A stretch of DNA of 46,446 nucleotides from a virus. The notes beneath the pieces are model-generated. The model was not told the origin of the DNA. It searched no databases and saw only the letters and a list, made by a program, of their open reading frames with translations. A program made the position numbers and the translations under genes. The first letter of the stretch is position 1, and each line of letters begins with the position of its first letter. Shown here piece after piece: positions 16,342 to 26,204 of the stretch. Location: the IMG/VR virus record IMGVR_UViG_3300035698_016527, positions 1-46,446 of that record; one strand, given 5' to 3'.

Positions 16342-19300
16342 ATGGCACAAAGTAAAGAAATCGCAAAACTCATCTTCGCTATCGAGGGAAATCTCAAAGG
16401 GCTGAGGAGTTCCTTTGCACAGGCGCAGTCAACCACGAAAGGATTTACGAAGCAGCTGAAGAGTTCCTTCGCAGGTATCAAAAAGAATTGGCTTGCCGTG
16501 ACTGCATCCTTGGTTGCAGGTTCTATTGTTTTCAAGCGTACGTTCGCTACCTTCACAGAGTTCTCTCAGAAGATGCGAGAAGTTTCTACGCTACTCGATA
16601 TTCCTATCGCGCAGTTTAACAAGCTCACCGAGTCTGTACTCGAGTTAACGAAGTCAGTACCACAGTCCGCACGCGAACTCGCTGCAGCGCAGTACGATAT
16701 TGTGTCTGCAGGTGTTACCGACTTAGCTGCATCGATGGAGGTTCTGGAACTCTCTGCGCAAGCAGCCGTCGCTGGAGTAACGGATACGAAGACAGCAGCA
16801 AATGCAGGTATCTCAGTTATAAATGCATACGGTAAGGAGATAGGTGAACTCGGAGATGTCTACGATACTCTCTTTACGACAGTGCGTCTAGGTGTTACAA
16901 CCTTCGACCAGCTTGCAAGTTTTATTGGTCCTGTCCTTCCTGTAGCCCGAGCCGCAGGAGTCAGCTTCGAGGAAGTAGCGGCCGCAATAGCGACGATGAC
17001 CAAGGCTGGTATCCAGACGAATAAAGCGGTTACCTTCCTCAGAGGTTCGCTTGTTGCTCTCGCTGCGCCAACCGCGGATGCAAAAGAGAAGATGGCGGCG
17101 ATGGGTATTGTGTGGAAAGGTCTTGTGCCTACGCTTGAGCAGATAGCAAAGCAAGGTCTAAGCATAGACCAGCTCCGCAATATCATTCCAGATATTCGCG
17201 CAGGCCAGGCCATACTAGCTCTCTCTCAAAATATGGATACGTTCAGCGATGTACTTGCCGGAATAGAAGAGAGAGCCGGAGCGATGCCTGCGGCCTATGC
17301 GAAGATGGAAGATACCCCAGAGAATAAAATCAAGCTCTTTACAAACTCCATAGACCGACTCGTCATAAAGATGCACGAGTTTGCGGCCACTGCGTTCCTC
17401 CCAGAGTTGGAAAATATCTCAGAGCAGTTCGATGAGATGATAGCTTCTGGAGCTGTTGCCGAATTGGGTAAAGGAGTAGGCGCCCTTGTTAAAGGATTTG
17501 CACAGCTTGCTGTACTAGTAGTCAAAAATTGGAAAGTAATCGCAGGCTTTGGTATTGCAATCGCGATAGCGAAGTTCGTTACGCTTATCCACTCGCTTGC
17601 TGTTGCTTTTAGTGCTCTCACAGTCGCGATGCTTGCGAACCCGCTAATCCTTGCCAGCGTAGGTATAGTCGGAGCGCTTGCAACGATTACTGTGGGAGTT
17701 ATTGCAACCACGAAGCACTTCAAGGAATTGAATGCGGAGTACAAGCGACTCGGGGAGTATTCGAGAAACGCGCGTACTGAAATTATCTCAACAGATAAAG
17801 TGATATCAGATCTCGCAGGTAAACTACTGAACACATATAAGACGAGCTTGGTAGTTTACGGTGAGGAGTTTAAGAAGTGGCCAGAGGAAGCGCTCAGCAA
17901 GGTCGGTAGACTTTCAAAAGGTCTTAAAGATTTGGGCGTAGAGTTGGACGTCAGTAGCGTAAAGGCTACATTGGAACAGCTCTTCAAATTAGCAAACCCA
18001 AATGCGTTTAAGGTTCCTGGGATAAGTTATGACGACCCAGAGAAACCAAAGGTGAAGCCTGAAGATACAGATACTCCTCCTCCTCCAGGGATTCCAAGTG
18101 AGCAGGTACTCGCAGAGGCGCAGGCACAGCTTGCGAAGTTTGTTGCTGATGTGAACTTGCAGTTGGATATTCTTACAAACTCCTACGAGGATAACAAAAC
18201 TGGTATAGAGGAATACTTCGCCACACGTCTTCAACTTCTGAAGGATGTCTACGACCAGGAAGTAGTTGTACTACAGCAGAAGTTAGCACTCGAGACTGAT
18301 GAAGCAAAACGTATAGAGATACGCGCTGCACTGGCAGTACGGGAGATAAAACTCGGCCGCGCAGTAATTGCTACCAACAAGGAAAAAGCAAAAGCAATAA
18401 AGGATCTGGCACAGGCCGAGAAGGACGCAGCCCAATTAGTAGAGAGCGTACGCGCACGTGTAAACACACTGAGTACCGCGCCTGGAGACCTAGGTGAGCA
18501 GCAAGCAGAACGGCTACGAGTTCTCACTAACCAGCATACGCAAGAGCTGGAGGCATTCAAGAAGTTCGAGCAAGACAAAACAAAGATAGCCGCTCTTGAG
18601 AACCAACATCGGTTAGAGGTAGAACAGGTTGGGCTCATGCAGTCCCAGGAATTACGTGCGTGGCATCTGGACCAGATAAGTAATCTCATCTCGCAGTCTA
18701 CCCAACTCTTCGAGAGTATGTACCAATCTTTACTTCAGGTAGAGAAAGCAAAGGCCGAAGCGTCTATCACTATTGCAGAGAAGGAAGCCGGCGTGAAAGC
18801 CGACACGAGTGAAGCTGCTCTCATAGAGAGTAGCAAAACGCTAAAGGCTGCATTCATCTTCAACAAGTCTGTTGCTATTGCAAATATTGCAATGAGTACT
18901 GCGGTCGGCGCAATGAAAGCGATAGAGCAACTTGGTACGTATGGAGGCGCCGCTTCAGCGCTTATCATAGCACAGGGCGCTCTCGCTATCGGTCAAGTTC
19001 TCGGCACGACTATCTCTACACTAGCCGGCTTAGCAGATGGTGGTGCAATCCGACAAGGTACTGGACCGAAATCTGATGACGTTATTATTCGCGCCAGCAA
19101 GGGAGAGTTCATGCAGCCCGCTTCGGCTGTGGACTATTACGGCGCAAGTGCGATGGAAGCTATACGTCAACGGCGTCTCCCTAAAGATGCGCTCAGAGGT
19201 TTCGCAGGAATCTCTGCCCGTAGCCCGAGGTCAGGCCGCTTCGCAGAAGGCGGTCTTGTCTCACAGTCCACACCAACACAGAGAGAAGACTCGGTGCAAA

Positions 19301-19419
19301 TTATTAATGTAGTAGACCCGAAAATGTTCGACCGGTATATGTCGTCTACTACGGGAAAGCGCACACTCATTAATGTACTTGCGGAGAATGCTTTTGAAGT
19401 ACGAAAGGTCTTGCGATAA
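16342..19419 (+). CDS. tape measure protein
   Basis: The 1025-residue product is the longest in the tail block and directly follows the chaperones. It has an N-terminal helical region with KGLRSSFAQAQSTTKGFTKQ, a TP901-type core (LDIPIAQFNKLTESVLELTK, GPVLPVARAAGVSFEEVAAA), hydrophobic helices at ~390-460, long coiled-coil segments rich in Ala, Glu, Lys and Gln at ~600-830, and a Gly-rich LAGLADGGAIRQGTGPKSDD segment near the end. Tape measures set tail length and may be injected with DNA. At the usual ~1.5 angstrom per residue this predicts a tail near 150 nm. The start at 16342 follows GGAGACGG. Confidence 0.9.
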   Translation: MAQSKEIAKLIFAIEGNLKGLRSSFAQAQSTTKGFTKQLKSSFAGIKKNWLAVTASLVAGSIVFKRTFATFTEFSQKMREVSTLLDIPIAQFNKLTESVLELTKSVPQSARELAAAQYDIVSAGVTDLAASMEVLELSAQAAVAGVTDTKTAANAGISVINAYGKEIGELGDVYDTLFTTVRLGVTTFDQLASFIGPVLPVARAAGVSFEEVAAAIATMTKAGIQTNKAVTFLRGSLVALAAPTADAKEKMAAMGIVWKGLVPTLEQIAKQGLSIDQLRNIIPDIRAGQAILALSQNMDTFSDVLAGIEERAGAMPAAYAKMEDTPENKIKLFTNSIDRLVIKMHEFAATAFLPELENISEQFDEMIASGAVAELGKGVGALVKGFAQLAVLVVKNWKVIAGFGIAIAIAKFVTLIHSLAVAFSALTVAMLANPLILASVGIVGALATITVGVIATTKHFKELNAEYKRLGEYSRNARTEIISTDKVISDLAGKLLNTYKTSLVVYGEEFKKWPEEALSKVGRLSKGLKDLGVELDVSSVKATLEQLFKLANPNAFKVPGISYDDPEKPKVKPEDTDTPPPPGIPSEQVLAEAQAQLAKFVADVNLQLDILTNSYEDNKTGIEEYFATRLQLLKDVYDQEVVVLQQKLALETDEAKRIEIRAALAVREIKLGRAVIATNKEKAKAIKDLAQAEKDAAQLVESVRARVNTLSTAPGDLGEQQAERLRVLTNQHTQELEAFKKFEQDKTKIAALENQHRLEVEQVGLMQSQELRAWHLDQISNLISQSTQLFESMYQSLLQVEKAKAEASITIAEKEAGVKADTSEAALIESSKTLKAAFIFNKSVAIANIAMSTAVGAMKAIEQLGTYGGAASALIIAQGALAIGQVLGTTISTLAGLADGGAIRQGTGPKSDDVIIRASKGEFMQPASAVDYYGASAMEAIRQRRLPKDALRGFAGISARSPRSGRFAEGGLVSQSTPTQREDSVQIINVVDPKMFDRYMSSTTGKRTLINVLAENAFEVRKVLR

Positions 19420-20039
19420 TGCTACCACAAAAGAAAACGTTAGCGGACATATTCGCGTACGAGCATAACTGGGTACAGTCGTACAAGTTTACGTATGGAT
19501 ACTCTACTGTTATCATTCGCGGACGTGCGCGGAATGAACAACGTAAATCAATGAACATACCTCCGTCACGTAGCGTCGAAATGGTATTCTTGACCGAGTA
19601 TGACCAGACGACCGAGGTGCTAAATTGGCTGCGCTACTATCAGAGTTCGCTCGAACAAGTAGTACAAGTTCCACTCTATCATGAGCCAATACGCACACGC
19701 ATTGTGAGCGATATGTTTGGCCTATCTGTGGTCACAACGAACGATATCTCGTACTATAAAAATTTGCAGGATTTATCAAGCGACCTTCTCTTCATCGATA
19801 AATCGTGGGTACAGCAGCCAACAGTCGAGGCAATAGCCTCAGTACAAAATGATAGTATCACCTTGACAAATTTCGTTAGTAAACATTATGTCGGACGCAC
19901 GACGATTATATACCCGTTGATGAATGCAGTTATTACGCAGCATTCAATTCAGCACATCACGGATAGATGGTCTTCAGTGCGTCTCTTCGCGCAAGAGGTA
20001 CTTGATGTAAGCCCTGTTGTCGGAATAGGAGCAAGTTAA
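19419..20039 (+). CDS. minor tail protein after tape measure, 206 aa
   Basis: Unrecognised 206-residue protein, with its ATG overlapping the tape-measure stop. It is beta-rich, with SYKFTYGYSTVIIRGRARNE early, FLTEYDQTTEVLNWLRYYQ in the middle, and an end resembling tail-tip adaptor proteins. The slot between tape measure and tail-tip module is that of a distal tail or tail-adaptor protein. It shares a loose pattern (aromatic-rich strand, then VPLYHEP) with the next protein's FWCPYWYNSF region, so the two may be distantly related. Function is inferred from place only. Confidence 0.55.
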   Translation: MLPQKKTLADIFAYEHNWVQSYKFTYGYSTVIIRGRARNEQRKSMNIPPSRSVEMVFLTEYDQTTEVLNWLRYYQSSLEQVVQVPLYHEPIRTRIVSDMFGLSVVTTNDISYYKNLQDLSSDLLFIDKSWVQQPTVEAIASVQNDSITLTNFVSKHYVGRTTIIYPLMNAVITQHSIQHITDRWSSVRLFAQEVLDVSPVVGIGAS

Positions 20040-20040
20040 A

Positions 20041-20682
20041 ATGGCAGACAATATACTCGACCTTGGCAATGAGTCTTCGATTTTTCGCACGAAACCAGAT
20101 TGGGCAAAAGGCGTTACGGTCACTACGGATCTGAAGAGCGAGATTCAACAGTATGTGCCTGGCGCTATGGAGATGACGCATATCAATTCGGTTACAAAAG
20201 GATTCCCGCTCATATGGGAGATGGGGTACGCGTGCCTCGATAAAGAAGATGAACACGAGCTACTCGATTTTTTCATTGATAGACAAGGGAGACTCAAACG
20301 TTTCTGGTGTCCTTACTGGTATAATTCTTTTGTGCTCTATAACGATGTGAGTAGCGGAGCGTTCACAATAGACGTGCGGAAGACTGGTTTGCCTGACGTG
20401 TGGATAGAAGGGTACATGCGATTTTTTATCTACACAAAAACTGGCGACATAATTGTGCGTCGTGTTACCGCGATTAATGACCTAACAAACTACGACCAGC
20501 TCATCTTCAGCGATGCTACAGACAGAGCAATAACGAATAACGACATTCTCTTCTTCTCATATTTTGCACTAGCGCGTTTCGATACGGACGTACTAGAAAT
20601 GACACACAAAACCGCCAACGTAAGTACGTGCAGCGTGCGCGTAGTTGAGTTACTTGGTGAATACAATAACGTGGGGACGTGA
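20041..20682 (+). CDS. distal tail / minor tail protein, 213 aa
   Basis: The 213-residue product starts after AGGAG. It holds FFIDRQGRLKRFWCPYWYNSFVLY, a segment type seen in distal tail proteins of phages whose next genes are DUF2163, NlpC/P60 and J-like. In gene transfer agents that slot is filled by a DUF2460 protein, but I do not see clear DUF2460 hallmarks here. It is rich in beta strands and aromatic residues. It probably forms the hexameric ring between tube and tip, a claim resting on gene order. Confidence 0.55.
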   Translation: MADNILDLGNESSIFRTKPDWAKGVTVTTDLKSEIQQYVPGAMEMTHINSVTKGFPLIWEMGYACLDKEDEHELLDFFIDRQGRLKRFWCPYWYNSFVLYNDVSSGAFTIDVRKTGLPDVWIEGYMRFFIYTKTGDIIVRRVTAINDLTNYDQLIFSDATDRAITNNDILFFSYFALARFDTDVLEMTHKTANVSTCSVRVVELLGEYNNVGT

Positions 20683-20684
20683 TT

Positions 20685-21499
20685 ATGACAGACTATAACG
20701 ACAGAGAAGGCGACCAGCAGCAACAGCAATCGTGTGAACTCTACACGCTCACCACGGGATTAGTTTTCGGACATACTTCACTTCGTACTATACAGACATC
20801 ACTGTGGATGGAAATACGTATACACATATTCCTATCAAGCGCAGTGGCTTTACACGTGATATTACAGGAAGCATTCCAACTATCACAGTCGAGGTTCCTA
20901 TCACAGCACCGTTCTCTAACTACCTTGCAGAGACTCCTGTTGAACCGACGACGATTGAAGTACGCAAATACTTCCTCTACGGAGCGCAGTGGCCGAACGT
21001 TCTTATGTTTACAGGAACGATTCGTAGCGTATCTGTGTCACAAAATATTGCACGTGCTATGTGCGTATCAAAAGAGTTCAAGCTCAAGCAAAGAATCCCA
21101 CGTGTACTCGTGCAGAGTTATTGCAACAATGAGTTTTGCGATTCCGTCTGCGGACTCAATAGAGACAACTACAAAAATACAGCAGTCCTGGTTACCCACG
21201 TTGAGACAAACCCACCGACACTACGTGGGGCATTTGGTGGTGTGGGTATTGGCGATATGCAACAAGGGTACGTAGAGTTCGGAACGGATAAGCGTCTTAT
21301 AGTCGAGCACATAGGTGATAAACTTTGGTTGCAAGGCCGACAGTTCTCTGGTATACAAGCGGGAATCAGCACAGTCGATGCGTATGCAGGTTGCCAGAAG
21401 AGTCCAGCAGAATGCACAGATCGGTTTAATAACCTAGAAAATTTCATCGGCTTTCCGTATGTACCACACGCTTCACCCGTACGGTTCGATACCGTTTAG
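20685..21499 (+). CDS. DUF2163-like tail-tip protein, interrupted by a frame change
   Basis: The likely start is ATG 20685, reading MTDYNDREGDQQQQQSCELY and then TLTTG. The homologous continuation FRTYFTSYYTDITVDGNTYT is in the -1 frame, which runs to 21499. The join lies near 20756-20768, around GGATTAGTTTTCGG. The rest matches the DUF2163 family: IPIKRSGFTRDITG, RIPRVLVQSYCNNEFCDSVCG and the terminal signature AGCQKSPAECTDRF followed by NFIGFPYVP. These Cys-bearing proteins form the baseplate hub before an NlpC/P60 protein. A missing T in the TTTT run (biological or sequencing), or low-efficiency -1 shifting, would explain the break. Confidence 0.75.
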
Positions 21500-21509
21500 G
21501 ATAATTCAA

Positions 21510-21998
21510 ATGAACAAATCGTACTTCACTGATACGAAAAATCGTGACTGCCTCTATGACCTCATCACATCATGGAAGGGTACACGCTTTCGGCATGGCG
21601 CTATGGTTAAAGGACGCGCTGTAGACTGCGCACTGTACGTTGCGTCTCTACTCAGAGAGCTAGGTGTATTCACAAGCATAGTTCACGAGCGCGTTCTGCA
21701 GACATGGTGTTTGCACACAAAGCGTGAAGTCATGCTGGATGGATACAGGGCTCAGTTTCAGAAACGTATGTCGCATAGACTTATTGCAGTTGAAATTGGG
21801 TTGGATGAAGAAACGCAATTCGGTGATATCCTATTCTTTGCCACGACTAAGATGGGTGTTTCAAATCATTGTGCTATCATGCTCGACTCGCCGAATATGG
21901 CATGTGCACTTGAGCATCGAGGCACGTGTATCGTAATACTATCTGATGTCTGGCGTAATCGTCTTCAACACAAATACAGGATAATGCACTATGGCTGA
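21510..21998 (+). CDS. NlpC/P60-family tail-tip peptidase
   Basis: The 162-residue product starts at ATG 21510. It has the NlpC/P60 layout: SWKGTRFRHGAMVKGRAVDCALY, with the candidate catalytic Cys in VDCALYVASLLRELG, then FGDILFF and SNHCAIML with the candidate His. In tail tips these enzymes cut peptidoglycan peptides to open the wall during DNA entry. It lies between DUF2163-like and J-like genes, an order conserved in gene transfer agents and related phages. Its TGA overlaps the next ATG. Confidence 0.82.
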   Translation: MNKSYFTDTKNRDCLYDLITSWKGTRFRHGAMVKGRAVDCALYVASLLRELGVFTSIVHERVLQTWCLHTKREVMLDGYRAQFQKRMSHRLIAVEIGLDEETQFGDILFFATTKMGVSNHCAIMLDSPNMACALEHRGTCIVILSDVWRNRLQHKYRIMHYG

Positions 21999-24900
21999 AG
22001 CAGTAATTGTTGGGATTTACATTGCGCTACTTGTTATCAGCGCAGCGCTCGTTATCTACTCAGCGTACCAAATGTCGCAGATACCCGACATGGACGATTT
22101 TCTTGACGACATCAATGTGGACTTTTCGGATAAAGCCCCAACCACGAGGGAGGGAATACCGATACCAATTCACTGGGGTACTTGTCGAATGGGAGGTGTC
22201 GTAATAGGATGGGATACTTTTCCAGATGCACCTACGTATGCAAATGGACAAACGCAAGCAGGTATCGAATCTATCGGCCCACGTCGCGGTGTGTGGATTG
22301 CTAATTGCATGAAGGGAGATTTCGGAACGGTCGTTCGCGGAGTTCCCGACGGAGCAGTAAGCCTCGACCATCAGATTCTTGGGCATACTATTATTGATGA
22401 ATTAGCACTGCAGGGATACTTCATCGGTACGCCAGATACTTGGTTTGGTTTTGTAAGTGATACAGATCTAGTTGGTGGTATTTTCTTCAACGACGGAGCC
22501 GATATTACTAATCCAGCATGGTGCAAGATCGGACCTCATTCTCGCTATCTTCCATTCCCAGGAAGTTTTGAAGAGGCGAAATATATGAGTAAGTTACCAG
22601 GCGTTGCACATTCATATGTGCGTAGTATTTACTGCACACCTTCCGGTGGCCGCTGTCCTGGTATCTCATTTGTTATGCAGAGGAAAGTTGAAGGCACGCC
22701 GCTGAATAGCGCTTATGCAAACGTCGGTACTGACGGTGCTGAAGGTCCGGCACCTGCGTCTGTTATTTACGATATCCTATGTGATAAACAATGGGGCATC
22801 GGCCTTGACTCATCGGAGATTGATATTGATAGTTTCGATACAGCGAACGAATACTATCACGGCAAAGGCTGGGGAATGAATCTCCAGATTAAGCAGCAAA
22901 TGGAAGCGCGTGAAGTAATTAGCATGATTGAATCCGCAGTGGGCTGTGTCTTAAATGTAAACAACGCTGGGCAGTATGCTATTACGATTTTGAAACCGCG
23001 TGATGTTTATGTTGCAGAACTAACCGACGAAGACATTGTGTCCTTTCAGATGCAACGGCAGACATGGGACGATACGTTCAACGACTTTCGCGCAATGTCA
23101 AAACCACGAAGGTCGTACAATGCTGCTGCCTCACCAGCCCAGATATTTCCATCCGCATTTACTTCGCGAGAGATGAGTGTCAAGAACTCCGCGAATATCC
23201 AAATGACTGGTTCGCATTTACAGATGAGCGGTATCGACCTCACACTGTTCTATAATAACAACAGCGCGAGTGAACGTCTATGGGAAATCATGGAAGACCA
23301 TTCATTTCCAAAGGCAAAAGCGAATCTTGTGACGAACATGCAATTCATCTACCTTAATCCCGGCAACGTTATCAAGTTGACGAGTACGGAATATGGATTA
23401 ACAGGTGACCACTACTTCCGTGTTGCACGTAAAGATATCCCAGAGCTGGATTCCAACGAACTTAACTTCGAGTTGACCGAAGTCAGTAGCGCTAGCGGTT
23501 ACTACGATATAGGTGGAGGAACAGAACACGAACCACCAACAGTTGACCTTGAAGACCTAACGAATGTCAAGATATGGGAACTTCCATATGTAAAGAATGA
23601 ATTTCCGTACCTACCTGTAAGCGCGCGTGGTAGTTACATCCCAACGTACCTTGTACTCGCTGCGAAGAACGATCCTGAAGATGTGATACATGAAGGATTC
23701 CGAATTGCATACTCGCAGGACGATACTGATTATTTAGGATACAGTGACGTGTTTGGTTTTTCTCTTCGTGGTGAATTAGCAGAGGATTATTCTACAGCAG
23801 GGCTTGGAACTTCTATCATAGACACGTTTGGCCTCGGATATAATCCGTGGTGGAATACCGACTTCACTTCAAACGTAACGCGCACGCTTATCGATGGAGT
23901 GTGGAGCGCCGTGGGTATTGACTTACACGAGTTAACGCCCGCAGGTGCAGAGATAGACGGCGACTTCGATTTACAGATGGGTATCAAGTTATCAGGGAGC
24001 TTGTCAGGGAATACTAGTTTCCATCTCGATGTCTACGATGTAGCTACGGATACACTTCAAATGGATGTTGCGTATGAAGGCAGTAGCAATAAGTTTGCAA
24101 ATGATATTCTGGGTTCTCTCGAAGACCAAGTTTCACATACGTGGGTCGCGTATGATGCACTGGGATTGCGCATTACGCGCGTCGGCGCACTTGTCACAGG
24201 GTATTATAGTATTAATGGTGGTGGTACATGGATTGCATTTGCCACGACACACACGCTGAGCGGTCCCATTTATATCAAGGTGGATTCAGCAACGCAAGAT
24301 GGTATATCAGGTTTTGACTTTACAGCAGAGAGTGGTCTACCAGACATAACTGGATTGACTTATGAAATAGACGACCTGCTAGGTATTCTCATCACACCTG
24401 ACGATGATAGGCTTGCTGCAAACCTTAGCGACTTGTCGCGAGCTAATCTATTTAACAGACCTCGCCTCATTCTTATTGGTGATGAGTTGATGGCTTTCCA
24501 AACTATTACACCAGAGGGCGTTGGTGACTATCGACTCGAAGGTGTGGTACGGAATCTAGCATGGACGGAACGTGTGGCGCATGCGCAAAGTACAGAGGTA
24601 TGGATATTTGGCGAAGAGATATCTGCTGGACAATTCTTCATGCAGCTCGCTATACCAGACTTCTATGTAAAGCTGCTCACGTTTTACCGCAGTGGAACCT
24701 TCCGTCTTGACGAAGCTGATGCAACCGCGCATCATGTAACCGCAGAGTTCAAAGCGAAGACTCCACAGCCGCCACGTGTGCAGGCTGTCCGCACGGGCTC
24801 GTCCGTCGTTATTACTTGGTGGCCTATATCCTACGAGTTCAGCGATGGAGCTGGTGTGCAGGATGCGGACAGCTACTCGGACTCGTATCCATTCAGAGCT

Positions 24901-25083
24901 GAAGGAGACTTCCTGCTGCAGAAGGACGCAGGCACGGCTTACGCCTCGGTAAGTATCACGGAGACGATTGTAGACGCAGCAGAATTTGACTTCAGCGTGA
25001 CGCATAGGAATCAAGGATTCAGCGGGCCTGCAGTTACAGTAACGATTGAAACTGGCGACGGCACATACACTTCCTGGACGTAA
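21991..25083 (+). CDS. J-like tail tip / host specificity protein
   Basis: The 1030-residue product starts with a hydrophobic helix (IVGIYIALLVISAALVIYSA), then EGIPIPIHWGTCRMGGVVIG. A hub-like core follows with IYDILCDKQWGIGLDSSEID and an adhesion-hub fold, and a laminin/Ig-like middle around residues 600-780. A beta-rich end contains QPPRVQAVRTGSSVVITWWP, reminiscent of a fibronectin type III strand. This is the central fibre or tip protein that contacts the receptor and is threaded by the tape measure. Length and order match lambda gpJ-type proteins. It overlaps the NlpC gene by 8 bases. Confidence 0.82.
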   Translation: MAEAVIVGIYIALLVISAALVIYSAYQMSQIPDMDDFLDDINVDFSDKAPTTREGIPIPIHWGTCRMGGVVIGWDTFPDAPTYANGQTQAGIESIGPRRGVWIANCMKGDFGTVVRGVPDGAVSLDHQILGHTIIDELALQGYFIGTPDTWFGFVSDTDLVGGIFFNDGADITNPAWCKIGPHSRYLPFPGSFEEAKYMSKLPGVAHSYVRSIYCTPSGGRCPGISFVMQRKVEGTPLNSAYANVGTDGAEGPAPASVIYDILCDKQWGIGLDSSEIDIDSFDTANEYYHGKGWGMNLQIKQQMEAREVISMIESAVGCVLNVNNAGQYAITILKPRDVYVAELTDEDIVSFQMQRQTWDDTFNDFRAMSKPRRSYNAAASPAQIFPSAFTSREMSVKNSANIQMTGSHLQMSGIDLTLFYNNNSASERLWEIMEDHSFPKAKANLVTNMQFIYLNPGNVIKLTSTEYGLTGDHYFRVARKDIPELDSNELNFELTEVSSASGYYDIGGGTEHEPPTVDLEDLTNVKIWELPYVKNEFPYLPVSARGSYIPTYLVLAAKNDPEDVIHEGFRIAYSQDDTDYLGYSDVFGFSLRGELAEDYSTAGLGTSIIDTFGLGYNPWWNTDFTSNVTRTLIDGVWSAVGIDLHELTPAGAEIDGDFDLQMGIKLSGSLSGNTSFHLDVYDVATDTLQMDVAYEGSSNKFANDILGSLEDQVSHTWVAYDALGLRITRVGALVTGYYSINGGGTWIAFATTHTLSGPIYIKVDSATQDGISGFDFTAESGLPDITGLTYEIDDLLGILITPDDDRLAANLSDLSRANLFNRPRLILIGDELMAFQTITPEGVGDYRLEGVVRNLAWTERVAHAQSTEVWIFGEEISAGQFFMQLAIPDFYVKLLTFYRSGTFRLDEADATAHHVTAEFKAKTPQPPRVQAVRTGSSVVITWWPISYEFSDGAGVQDADSYSDSYPFRAEGDFLLQKDAGTAYASVSITETIVDAAEFDFSVTHRNQGFSGPAVTVTIETGDGTYTSWT

Positions 25084-25095
25084 GGAGAAAGCACA

Positions 25096-25839
25096 ATGAC
25101 AATTCTAAGTCCATCCACGCTCGAAACAGTAACGTACAGCCAGCAAGGCTGGAACGCTATTGTCAACTCAAACTTCGAGAAGATAAATGATATCTGGGGC
25201 GGCTTCGCTTCCTACTGGGAACGCGACGTAGTTAATACGGAAGTCTATCCAGCGACCGCAGGTGACAGCCTACACATAATGGATGGAGGTGTTATCCGTA
25301 TCGGTGACGATAGCGACTTCATTTTCAATGCTGAGCAAACAGACTCAGTCGTTTACGTTATAGCTGGAGGCGATTGCGATACCGGCTTTATGATGAAGGT
25401 AGATTCCGCAGCACAAGATGGAGTCGGACTTGCAATTATGAATGATGACGCTGACCCACATTCTGCAGCGCTTCTTCTTGGTTCGACTGGCGACCCTGAC
25501 TCAGTACTAGACAATGCTGAGCTAGGTATTATCGGCCTTGCGTTTGTTGGCTGTCCTGTAAGTGTGCTCGATATGGGAGACACAAAAGCATTCATCAAAG
25601 GTATTGCAGACCAGAACTGGGATGTCGGAAATACCTATCAGGGTGCGCGCTTAGATTTTGGGATAACAATACCGTACTTGGATACACCTGCAATTTACGC
25701 ACGCCTTGATAGAACTGGTTTTCGTTGCACGTCGAAGAGTGACATCGCTACAGTTGATGGAAATATTGACACAGGGTATACAGGGCTTTCGTACGCCTCA
25801 TATACTGGTCAACAATCGATAGTAGCACAGACCGCGTAA
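25096..25839 (+). CDS. tail fibre-like protein, 247 aa
   Basis: The 247-residue product follows the tip protein after AAGGAGAAAGC. Its opening (SQQGWNAIVNSNFEKINDIW) is a helical anchoring segment common at the start of phage fibre or tip-attached proteins. The rest is beta-rich with Gly/Asp turns (GDSLHIMDGGVIRIGDDSDF). The family is not recognised. It is probably a fibre attached to the J-like protein. Confidence 0.55.
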   Translation: MTILSPSTLETVTYSQQGWNAIVNSNFEKINDIWGGFASYWERDVVNTEVYPATAGDSLHIMDGGVIRIGDDSDFIFNAEQTDSVVYVIAGGDCDTGFMMKVDSAAQDGVGLAIMNDDADPHSAALLLGSTGDPDSVLDNAELGIIGLAFVGCPVSVLDMGDTKAFIKGIADQNWDVGNTYQGARLDFGITIPYLDTPAIYARLDRTGFRCTSKSDIATVDGNIDTGYTGLSYASYTGQQSIVAQTA

Positions 25840-25904
25840 ATGTAAAAGGGTTATGCAGTACGCGCGATTCCGCAAGTTCCTCAGCATGTCATGGATACAA
25901 AGAA

Positions 25905-26204
25905 ATGGCTAATAATAATGTTGCTGGAATGACGGATTTTATTTCGCAACAGACACTTCCTATGGGAGTAACCAGCCCGCTTCTAATGATGATAATGGTC
26001 GACCTCGAAACAGTTGACGCGTACGCCTTAGCACATTGGGACGCAACGAACGGTGTAGTGCTCCTCTCTTCAGGAGCTGAAGTCAGCACGACCTACAATA
26101 CAGCGGGTCACTTGAACCTCTACACAAGTACAGGCGAATTTAAGATTCAAAATCTTATTGGTGCTACTGCAAAGGTTGCTATATGGATACTGTCTGCAGG
26201 ATAA
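25905..26204 (+). CDS. small tail-associated hypothetical protein, 99 aa
   Basis: Unrecognised 99-residue protein rich in hydrophobic and small residues, with PLLMMIMVDLETVDAYALAH and a beta-like closing segment TAKVAIWILSAG. The ribosome site is weak. The glycosyltransferase gene starts inside its last codons, so the two are likely coupled. It could be a small fibre-associated protein. The 65 bases before it hold no recognisable signal. Confidence 0.5.
   Translation: MANNNVAGMTDFISQQTLPMGVTSPLLMMIMVDLETVDAYALAHWDATNGVVLLSSGAEVSTTYNTAGHLNLYTSTGEFKIQNLIGATAKVAIWILSAG

Noticed and set aside
20685-21275. A 190-codon frame continuing the 20685 start without a frame change
   Set aside because: Beyond ~20758 its translation is low-quality, while the other frame carries the full DUF2163 signatures.
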